DNA from: an uncultured Desulfuromonadales bacterium
Lineage (GTDB): Bacteria > Desulfobacterota > Desulfuromonadia > Desulfuromonadales > Geopsychrobacteraceae
DNA: 23,522 nucleotides
Reading direction: 5' to 3'
Assembly (NCBI GenBank): GCA_947259685.1
Contig: CAMYNC010000111.1
Location: forward strand, 1-23,522
In this document: positions 9,446-16,127 of the stretch, in pieces
How the letters are laid out: every line of letters starts with the position of its first letter
Numbering within the stretch: position 1 is the stretch's first letter
Position numbers and translations under genes: made by a program
Notes under the pieces: generated by a model
Told to the model about the DNA's origin: nothing
Database searches by the model: none
What the model saw: only the letters and a program-made list of their open reading frames with translations

Positions 9446-9482
9446 AGCGACCAAGGCTGCCTTCTCGGCAGCCTTGGTCGCT
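9446..9482. terminator. Bidirectional intrinsic terminator, hom / acyl-CoA ligase
   Basis: A perfect 16-bp stem (9446-9461 with 9467-9482) around the five-base loop TTCTC lies exactly between two convergent genes. Its right arm ends 1 base from the stop codon of the minus-strand gene. The symmetric position and very high stem stability suggest it serves both strands, although T-runs on either side are short. Confidence 0.85.
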
Positions 9483-9483
9483 G

Positions 9484-11355
9484 TTAGCTCTCACTGTCGG
9501 TCGATATCTCCGGTTCGACTACGTAACGTTTAATTTTCCGGGTGGTGGTTTTTGGAAATTCGTCCTCCCGCAGCTTAAACTTCTTGATCCGCTTGTAGTC
9601 GGCCAGGTCCTTGCCGTACTGCAGAACTTCGCGGCGAATGACCGCTTCTACCTCTGCCGCTTTTAACGGGCCGCGATTCTGTTCTTTCTCCAGCACAAAC
9701 AGATTCTCCTCGTCGGGGAAGATGACGGCATAAACCTCTTCGGCGGTTGGACTGATTTTGTGGCCATAGACCATAATTTCATCAATATACTGACTTTTTA
9801 GCAGCTGGTTTTCGATCTCTTCCGGATAGACGTTCTTGCCGTTCGGGGTCACGATCAGGTTTTTCACCCGTCCACAGATATGCAGCATGCCATCAGTGTC
9901 GAAGCGGCCCAGATCGCCGGTGTGATACCAACCCCCTTTTAGGACCTCTGCGGTGGCCTGGTCGTTTTTATAGTAACCGAGCATAATGTTCGGCCCCTTG
10001 ACCAGAATTTCACCTTCCCCATCCGAGTTCGGCTGATCGATTTTGATTTCAACCTCATCGAGGGCTTCCCCCACGGTGCCCGGTTTGCTTTTGAAAGGGC
10101 TTTCTGCTGAAATGACCGGTGCCGTCTCGGTAATGCCGTAGCCCTGCAATAAAGTCAGCCCCAGGGTGCGGAAACCAGCGGCAACCGCCGGGTCGAGGGC
10201 TGCGCCACCACTGATAAAGCTGGTTCCCTTGCCGACGGTCTGTTGCACCTTGGAGGTGACAATTTTTCTCGTCAGAGGGAATTTAAACAATAGCCGGGAG
10301 AGGGTTTTTGACTGAATGTTTTTCATGATCCGATCAAGCAGCAGGCGGTAGACTGCCGGGACACCCAACAGGAAACTCGGTTTAATTTCAGCCAGGTTGT
10401 CGCCGAGTTTCTTTAGCGACTCGGCAAAGCTGACCTGTCCCCCCAGCGAAAGGGGCAGGAGGATGCCGCAAACCTGTTCAAAGACATGATTGATCGGTAA
10501 AAAAGAGAGGGTGCGGATCGAACTGTCCAGTTGAAAACGGTCGCAGGCAGCCTGAATATTACTGACGATGTTGCGGTGGCTGAGTACTGCTCCCTTGGAA
10601 CGGCCGGTGGTTCCGGAGGTGTAAAGAATGACTGCCGGGGCATCCGGGTCGGTTTCATTCGGTGGCAGGTTCAGCTGGTGAAAAATATTTTTATAGGCAA
10701 GCAGTCGGCCGTCTTTCTGCAGTTTGCTCTGAGAGGTTTCCGTATGGGTCAGGAAATTGCGGATGGCCTGCTTATCACTTTCGTCGCCAGCGCTTTGCTG
10801 AAGCAGGCTCAGAGCTTCAATCGCCAGCTCTTCAATCTGCTGCTTGGATTCATTTGGGATTGACAGCTCTGCGACCAGCTGAGACCAGCAGTTGGAGAGC
10901 GTTTCAAGGACAGTGGCAATCTCACCGCGATCGCTCAGTTCGGGCAGAGGCAGGTCGAGCAGGATCAGTTTCTGGAGTTTTGGCAGATTATCGATGATCT
11001 CGAGCAAGGTATCGAACTGCGCTTGACCACAGAAGACCGCTTGGGTATCCGAATCGTTCAGGATGTGCCTGAGCTCTGCGGCTTTCAGTTCCTTGTCGAT
11101 CGGCACAGCAATACAGCCGGCCCGCAAAATTGCCAGGTAGGCAACCACCCAGCGGGGTGAAGAGGGGCCGAGGAGAGCTATGTGACTCTGCGCGGGGAAG
11201 CCAAGTTGTCGCAGCCCGGCGGCGAGCTTCTCAACGGTATCCCAGAGGGCCTGGTAGCTGAGCCCTTTCCATTTGCCGCCATTTTTGTTCTGCAGGGCCG
11301 TTTTAGCTGCATGCTTGTGGCAGCTGGCTTGGATCAATTGATCGATGGTCTGCAC
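9484..11355 (-). CDS. Long-chain acyl-CoA synthetase-like AMP-binding protein
   Basis: ATP-dependent adenylate-forming enzyme, most likely activating a long-chain fatty acid to acyl-CoA; the exact substrate cannot be read from sequence. Of 623 residues the AMP-binding core shows the P-loop YTSGTTGRSKG (245-255), GYGITETAP (405-413), YHTGDLGRFDTDG (477-489) and GRVKNLIV (495-502) followed by the KNVYPEEIE hinge. A C-terminal lysine (near 602-610, PKTTTRKIKR) is the probable adenylation lysine. About 60 extra, largely helical residues lie between 140 and 232. The start is the GTG at 11355 with GAGGTG just upstream. It is the only minus-strand gene here, convergent with hom and divergent from the tRNA-Val gene. 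No signal peptide or membrane segment is seen. Confidence 0.88.
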   Translation of the reverse strand: MQTIDQLIQASCHKHAAKTALQNKNGGKWKGLSYQALWDTVEKLAAGLRQLGFPAQSHIALLGPSSPRWVVAYLAILRAGCIAVPIDKELKAAELRHILNDSDTQAVFCGQAQFDTLLEIIDNLPKLQKLILLDLPLPELSDRGEIATVLETLSNCWSQLVAELSIPNESKQQIEELAIEALSLLQQSAGDESDKQAIRNFLTHTETSQSKLQKDGRLLAYKNIFHQLNLPPNETDPDAPAVILYTSGTTGRSKGAVLSHRNIVSNIQAACDRFQLDSSIRTLSFLPINHVFEQVCGILLPLSLGGQVSFAESLKKLGDNLAEIKPSFLLGVPAVYRLLLDRIMKNIQSKTLSRLLFKFPLTRKIVTSKVQQTVGKGTSFISGGAALDPAVAAGFRTLGLTLLQGYGITETAPVISAESPFKSKPGTVGEALDEVEIKIDQPNSDGEGEILVKGPNIMLGYYKNDQATAEVLKGGWYHTGDLGRFDTDGMLHICGRVKNLIVTPNGKNVYPEEIENQLLKSQYIDEIMVYGHKISPTAEEVYAVIFPDEENLFVLEKEQNRGPLKAAEVEAVIRREVLQYGKDLADYKRIKKFKLREDEFPKTTTRKIKRYVVEPEISTDSES

Positions 11356-11428
11356 AATTCACCTCATGACATCAGAAGGATTTCAGTGATGGTCATGGTT
11401 ATATAATGAATCCCAAGTTTACTCTATT

Positions 11429-11449
11429 TTTATCGATAAATAGCGATAA
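11429..11449. promoter_or_regulatory. AT-rich palindrome and CGATAA repeats in the divergent gap
   Basis: TTTATCGATAAA (11429-11440) is a perfect 12-base palindrome. CGATAA occurs at 11434-11439 and again at 11444-11449, one helical turn apart. It lies about 75-95 bases upstream of the minus-strand ligase start, in the 213-base divergent gap, where an operator would be expected. Which protein binds, if any, is unknown. Confidence 0.3.
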
Positions 11450-11519
11450 GGCTAAAAAAGTTCAAGCCAGTAAGGGGCACATGTCATAGAGAAAAAACTA
11501 TCAGTTTGAAGGAAATGGC

Positions 11520-11547
11520 TTGACAGTGCTGATGACGATTTGATACA
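11520..11547 (+). promoter_or_regulatory. Promoter for tRNA-Val
   Basis: A perfect -35 hexamer TTGACA (11520-11525), a 16-base spacer and a weaker -10 GATACA (11542-11547). Predicted initiation near 11554 leaves a short leader of about 15 bases before the tRNA, as is usual for tRNA genes. Probably also the source of thrS transcription by readthrough. Confidence 0.65.
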
Positions 11548-11568
11548 AGAACGCCGCGGTTGGTTACA

Positions 11569-11641
11569 GGCACGTAGCTCAGTGGGAGAGCACTTCCCTG
11601 ACACGGAAGGGGTCGGCGGTTCAATCCCGCCCGTGTTACCA
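11569..11641 (+). tRNA. tRNA-Val (anticodon GAC)
   Basis: Folds as a tRNA: D stem GCTC/GAGC (11577-11580, 11588-11591), perfect 5-bp anticodon stem CTTCC/GGAAG with loop CTGACAC giving anticodon GAC, variable loop GGGTC, T stem GGCGG/CCGCC with loop TTCAATC, and an encoded CCA at 11639-11641. The acceptor stem is odd: only six pairs (GGCACG 11569-11574 with CGTGTT 11632-11637), the two outermost being G-T. Extending to a seventh pair opposes A11568 and A11638 and leaves no separate discriminator base before CCA. Either one base has been lost or the end is processed unusually. It reads the GTC and GTT valine codons, and GTC is frequent in these genes. It has its own promoter and terminator upstream of thrS. 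Confidence 0.88.
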
Positions 11642-11645
11642 AGTC

Positions 11646-11675
11646 GAGGCATCTTTCAGGATGTCTCTTTTTGTT
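11646..11675 (+). terminator. Terminator between tRNA-Val and thrS
   Basis: An 8-bp stem with one G-T pair: GAGGCATC (11646-11653) and GATGTCTC (11660-11667), loop TTTCAG, followed at once by TTTTTGTTT. It ends the tRNA transcript 5 bases after the CCA, yet sits directly before the thrS ribosome-binding site AGGAG (11679-11683), so it could also set the level of readthrough into thrS. Confidence 0.75.
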
Positions 11676-11689
11676 TCAGGAGACTGCTA

Positions 11690-13606
11690 ATGGCAAAGCT
11701 ACAGATTGAGCTCCCTGATGGGTCGATCAAAGAGGTTGAGTCGGAGGCAACTGCCTACGATGTCGCGCTGACTATCGGCGAGGGTCTGGCTCGTCAGGCG
11801 GTCGCTGCTCGTTTTGATGGCGAGTTGTTTGATATCAACCGCGCACTGCCAGGTTCCGGTCGGCTGGAACTGATTACTCAGAATTCACCTGAAGCGCTTG
11901 AAATTATCCGTCACTCCTGTGCCCACCTGATGGCTCAGGCGGTTAAGGATATTTACGGGGACGAAATTCAGGTCACTATCGGACCAGCCATCAAGGATGG
12001 TTTCTATTACGACTTCTACAGCGACACGAAGAAGTTTGTCCCGGAAGATTTCGAAGTTATCGAAAACAAGATGGCCGAGTTGGCCAAGGCAGACCTGCCG
12101 ATCGTGCGTGAAGAGATCAGCCGCAACGAAGCGATCAAGCTGTTCCGCGCCATGGGTGAAGCCTATAAGGTTGAACTGATAGAAGATCTTGGTGAAGAGA
12201 CGGTTTCGCTTTATCGCCAGGGTAACTTTGTCGATCTTTGCCGTGGTCCGCATCTTCCGCGAACCGGCCTGTTGAAGGCCTATAAGCTGACCAGTCTGGC
12301 TGGCGCTTATTGGCGTGGTGATGAAAAAAATGCCATGCTGCAGCGGGTTTACGCCACCGCATTCCAAAATAAAAAAGATCTCAAGGCGCATCTGAACCGT
12401 CTGGAAGAAGCCCGCAAGCGCGATCACCGCAAGCTTGGCCGTGAGCTCGACCTGTTTTCGTTCAACGAGGAAGCTGGCGCCGGGCTGGTGATCTGGCATC
12501 CCAAAGGGGCGATGCTGCGCACCATAATTGAGGATTTCGAGCGCAAAGAGCACCTCAAGCGCGGTTATGATATTGTCATGGGTCCGCAGATTCTCAAGAC
12601 CGAACTCTGGCAGACCTCGGGGCACTACGAAAATTATCGCGAGAATATGTACTTTACCGAGATCGACGAGCAGGGCTACGGCATCAAGCCGATGAATTGC
12701 CTGGCGCATATGTTGATCTACAAGTCGAAGCCCCGTTCCTATCGCAACCTGCCGCTACGTTACTTTGAGCTGGGAACCGTGCATCGGCATGAGAAGTCTG
12801 GCGTGCTGCACGGTCTGCTGCGGGTGCGTGGTTTTACCCAGGACGATGCGCATATCCTTTGTCGGCCCGATCAGATTGACGCCGAGGTCAAAGGGGTCAT
12901 GCAGTTCGTCCAGGAGGTCGCTGGAATTTTCGGTTTCGACTACAGCATGGAGCTTTCGACCCGACCGGAAAAATCGATCGGCAGTGATGGTGATTGGGAG
13001 CAAGCGACCAGCGCCTTGCGCAGTGCTTTGGAGGATAGCGGCCAGGAGTTTGACATCAATGAAGGGGATGGTGCTTTCTACGGCCCGAAGATCGATGTCA
13101 AGCTGAAGGACGCGCTTGACAGAGAGTGGCAGTGTGCTACAATCCAGTGCGATTTTACCCTGCCTGAGCGGTTTGATCTGAACTATGTAGGCGCCGATGG
13201 GGAGAAGCACCGACCGGTCATGTTACATCGAGTGATTCTCGGCTCGATCGAGCGTTTCATCGGTGTGCTGATAGAGCATTATGCAGGCAGCTTTCCTCTC
13301 TGGCTTTCGCCGGTTCAGGCGATTGTCGTGAATGTGACCGACAATCAGGCAGAATATGCCCAGCAGGTTTATGAGCAACTGCGTGCTGCCGGGGTCAGGG
13401 TCGAGTTGGATCTGCGGAATGAAAAACTCGGCTTCAAGATTCGTGAAGCACAGATGGCCAAGATCCCTTATATGTTGGTCATTGGTGATCGCGAAGTCGA
13501 AGAACAGACGGTTGCCCCGCGCTTCCGCAATGGCAAGAATCTCGCTCCGTTGAGCGTTAATGATTTTATCAGTTTTGTAGAGGACGAATCGGCTCAGTAC
13601 CGATAA
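11690..13606 (+). CDS. thrS: Threonyl-tRNA synthetase
   Basis: Charges tRNA-Thr and edits Ser-tRNA-Thr. The 638 residues follow the full bacterial layout: TGS domain (1-62); editing domain with His75, His79, Cys184 and His188 (HSCAH and DLCRGPH); class II catalytic core with zinc ligands Cys337, His388 and His513; motif 2 around [10 protein letters not shown]; motif 3 around [11 protein letters not shown]; and an anticodon-binding domain from about 530. The ATG at 11690 has AGGAG six bases upstream. The reading frame is open back through the tRNA gene, but those codons are not part of the protein. No T-box fits in the 48-base leader. In E. coli ThrS represses its own translation; nothing here shows that directly. 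infC follows after 96 bases. Confidence 0.98.
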   Translation: MAKLQIELPDGSIKEVESEATAYDVALTIGEGLARQAVAARFDGELFDINRALPGSGRLELITQNSPEALEIIRHSCAHLMAQAVKDIYGDEIQVTIGPAIKDGFYYDFYSDTKKFVPEDFEVIENKMAELAKADLPIVREEISRNEAIKLFRAMGEAYKVELIEDLGEETVSLYRQGNFVDLCRGPHLPRTGLLKAYKLTSLAGAYWRGDEKNAMLQRVYATAFQNKKDLKAHLNRLEEARKRDHRKLGRELDLFSFNEEAGAGLVIWHPKGAMLRTIIEDFERKEHLKRGYDIVMGPQILKTELWQTSGHYENYRENMYFTEIDEQGYGIKPMNCLAHMLIYKSKPRSYRNLPLRYFELGTVHRHEKSGVLHGLLRVRGFTQDDAHILCRPDQIDAEVKGVMQFVQEVAGIFGFDYSMELSTRPEKSIGSDGDWEQATSALRSALEDSGQEFDINEGDGAFYGPKIDVKLKDALDREWQCATIQCDFTLPERFDLNYVGADGEKHRPVMLHRVILGSIERFIGVLIEHYAGSFPLWLSPVQAIVVNVTDNQAEYAQQVYEQLRAAGVRVELDLRNEKLGFKIREAQMAKIPYMLVIGDREVEEQTVAPRFRNGKNLAPLSVNDFISFVEDESAQYR

Positions 13607-13610
13607 GCTT

Positions 13611-13637
13611 CGAAAAGGCCCAGCGTGGGTCTTTTCG
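13611..13637 (+). other. Stable stem-loop after thrS, in the infC leader
   Basis: A 12-bp stem with one G-T pair (13611-13622 with 13626-13637) and a GCG triloop. It is followed by CCGTTGTGG rather than a T-run, so it is not a standard terminator. It is more likely an mRNA-stabilising or processing hairpin, or a weak attenuator, in the thrS-infC spacer. Confidence 0.5.
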
Positions 13638-13663
13638 CCGTTGTGGTTGTGTGATTTTTATAC

Positions 13664-13682
13664 TTGCAATCGGATATTGCAA
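13664..13682 (+). other. Inverted repeat just before the infC ribosome-binding site
   Basis: TTGCAAT (13664-13670) and ATTGCAA (13676-13682) are exact inverted repeats around CGGAT and end eight bases before the AGGAGG of infC. The TTG here is in frame with infC but would be buried in this hairpin and has no ribosome-binding site, so it is not the start. Confidence 0.4.
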
Positions 13683-13702
13683 AAGGACAGAGGAGGCACC
13701 CC

Positions 13703-14215
13703 ATCGCTAAGGAAGCGAATATTAACGACGCCATCACGGCCCGTCAGGTTCGGGTGATTGATGATGAAGGCGGCCAGCTCGGCATTCTCAGTACCGAACA
13801 GGCCTTACAGTTAGCTGAAGAACGCGGTCTCGACCTGGTTGAAGTTTCTCCCCAGGCTGATCCGCCGGTTTGCCGGGTGATGGATTACGGCAAATATAAA
13901 TATCAGCTGGCCAAGCGTGCGTCTGAAGCCAAGAAAAAGCAAGTCAAGGTCGAAATCAAGGAAGTCAAGATGCGACCGAAGACTGATGATCATGATTTTC
14001 AGTTCAAGATCAAGCATGCCCGTCGCTTCCTTGAAGAGGGGAACAAGGTCAAGCTGACCATCATGTTCCGCGGTCGTGAAAATGCCCACCCGGAGCAGGG
14101 GATGAAACAGTTGGAAAAAGCTGTCGAAGCCCTGAAAGATATCGGTCAGGTCGAATCGAGACCGAGCAAAATGGGCCGTTTCATGACGATGATGGTTGGG
14201 CCGATAAAAAAGTGA
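13703..14215 (+). CDS. infC: Translation initiation factor IF-3, ATC start
   Basis: Binds the 30S subunit, keeps it free of 50S and checks the start codon-initiator tRNA match. I place the start at the ATC of 13703: a full AGGAGG (13691-13696) lies six bases upstream, and the product then begins AKEANINDAITARQVRVID, the normal IF-3 N-terminus. No ATG or GTG lies nearby. Rare AUU-class starts are characteristic of infC, since IF-3 discriminates against them and so represses its own synthesis. The 170 residues comprise the N-domain (to about 75), a lysine-rich linker helix (ASEAKKKQVKVEIKEVK) and the C-domain with the conserved KMRP and FRGRE segments. rpmI follows after 42 bases. Confidence 0.95.
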   Translation: MAKEANINDAITARQVRVIDDEGGQLGILSTEQALQLAEERGLDLVEVSPQADPPVCRVMDYGKYKYQLAKRASEAKKKQVKVEIKEVKMRPKTDDHDFQFKIKHARRFLEEGNKVKLTIMFRGRENAHPEQGMKQLEKAVEALKDIGQVESRPSKMGRFMTMMVGPIKK

Positions 14216-14257
14216 ACCGGATCACCGGTATTAGTCAAAAAGTAACAGGAGAGAAAA

Positions 14258-14455
14258 ATGCCAAAAATCAAGACCAATCGTGGTGCAGCCAAGCGTTTTC
14301 GCAAGACTGGCACCGGCAAAATCCGTCGGAATAAGGCGTTCACCAGCCACATTCTGACCAAGAAATCGACCAAGCGGAAGCGTGACCTGCGTCAGGCAAC
14401 TTGTGTCCACAAGGCTGATGAGCGTAACATCGCTCAACTGATTCCGTACCTGTAA
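14258..14455 (+). CDS. rpmI: Ribosomal protein bL35
   Basis: Small, very basic 50S protein of 65 residues. It begins with the family sequence [14 protein letters not shown] and has the internal [15 protein letters not shown] block. The ATG at 14258 follows an AGGAG site (14248-14252). Middle gene of the universal infC-rpmI-rplT operon. A small ACCGG/CCGGT hairpin (14216-14229) directly follows the infC stop. The 112-base gap to rplT is unusually long for this pair and is rich in inverted repeats. Confidence 0.97.
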   Translation: MPKIKTNRGAAKRFRKTGTGKIRRNKAFTSHILTKKSTKRKRDLRQATCVHKADERNIAQLIPYL

Positions 14456-14540
14456 GCAGTTTGTTCACACTGTTGTGTGAGCACAGGCTGTGAACTGTGG
14501 GGACGATCTCCCCCTGCAGATCCGGCCGCGGCATATGCCG
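14456..14540 (+). promoter_or_regulatory. Structured rpmI-rplT spacer
   Basis: Nested inverted repeats fill this gap: GCAG (14456-14459) with CTGC (14514-14517) encloses GTTCACA (14463-14469) with TGTGAAC (14489-14495), itself enclosing CTGT/ACAG, and GGGGA (14499-14503) with TCCCC (14509-14513). A 12-base palindrome, CGGCATATGCCG, lies at 14529-14540. There is no T-run, so it does not terminate. L20 is a known autorepressor in E. coli and Bacillus, so a regulatory leader for rplT is plausible, but this is inference. Confidence 0.4.
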
Positions 14541-14567
14541 AAACATTAACTATGAAGGAGAAGTGAG

Positions 14568-14924
14568 ATGCCAAGAGTAAAAAGAGGCTTTAAAGCCAGA
14601 CGCCGTCGTAACAAGGTTCTCAAGCTTGCTAAGGGCTACCGTGGCGCCCGCAGCAAACTGTTCCGTTCAGCGACCGAAGCAGTCGATCGTGCCCTGAATT
14701 ACGCTTATCGTGACCGTCGTGTCAAAAAGCGGGATTTTCGTGCTCTGTGGATTGCGCGTATTAACGCCGCGGCCCGTGAAAACGGTCTCTCCTATAGCCG
14801 CCTGATCCATGGCCTGAAACAGGCCGAGGTGGCACTCGATCGCAAGATTATGGCAGATCTTGCTGTCAACGACCCTGCTGGTTTCGCTGTGATCGCCGAA
14901 GCCGCCAAAGCACGGCTGCAATAA
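14568..14924 (+). CDS. rplT: Ribosomal protein bL20
   Basis: Early-assembly 50S protein of 118 residues, essential for the first steps of large-subunit assembly and a known translational repressor of its operon in several bacteria. It starts with the family signature [20 protein letters not shown] and continues with [11 protein letters not shown] and the [20 protein letters not shown] block. The ATG at 14568 has AAGGAG upstream at 14554-14559. It is the last gene before a strong terminator. Confidence 0.98.
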   Translation: MPRVKRGFKARRRRNKVLKLAKGYRGARSKLFRSATEAVDRALNYAYRDRRVKKRDFRALWIARINAAARENGLSYSRLIHGLKQAEVALDRKIMADLAVNDPAGFAVIAEAAKARLQ

Positions 14925-14942
14925 GCTGACCTCAGCCGATCC

Positions 14943-14978
14943 AGGGAGGTGGAGTGCTTAGCTCCATCTCCCTTTTTT
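14943..14978 (+). terminator. Strong intrinsic terminator after rplT
   Basis: An 11-bp stem with one G-T pair (14944-14954 with 14962-14972) and the 7-base loop TGCTTAG, followed by six T residues (14973-14978). This is the most canonical terminator in the window and ends the infC-rpmI-rplT unit. Confidence 0.92.
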
Positions 14979-15009
14979 GTATCCGGTTCACTTTATTATT
15001 TCTTGAGTC

Positions 15010-15062
15010 GTCCATTTTATGGACTGCTCTGCCGTAGGCAAAACCAACATCGGCCGTAGAGC
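15010..15062 (+). promoter_or_regulatory. Structured leader of pheST
   Basis: Two successive stem-loops precede pheS. GTCCAT (15010-15015) pairs with ATGGAC (15019-15024) around TTT. GCTCTGCCG (15026-15034) pairs with CGGC (15051-15054) and AGAGC (15058-15062) with a 3-base bulge. GCCGTAG occurs twice, at 15031 and 15053. No clear promoter hexamers are seen in the 106 bases between the rplT terminator and pheS. Confidence 0.35.
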
Positions 15063-15084
15063 GTCCGATTGAATGTGGATTTAG

Positions 15085-16104
<1,020 letters not shown>

Positions 16105-16127
16105 ATCTGAGGAAGGGATAGCGATTC

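Noticed and set aside
11540..11689. N-terminal extension of thrS
   Set aside because: The frame is open through the tRNA-Val gene and its terminator, but there is no ribosome-binding site and the true ThrS N-terminus begins at 11690 with a good site.
11642..11689. T-box leader for thrS
   Set aside because: The spacer is only 48 bases and lacks the conserved T-box sequence; T-boxes need well over 150 bases.
14981..15009. Possible pheST promoter in the AT-rich stretch
   Set aside because: Candidate hexamers such as TTGTAT with TATTAT are only 11 bases apart, and TTGAGT at 15003 has no matching -10; support was too weak to list.
15019..15072. 17-codon ORF before pheS as a pheM-like attenuator
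   Set aside because: It has no phenylalanine codon and no ribosome-binding site, and no terminator follows it, so the E. coli type of attenuation is not supported.
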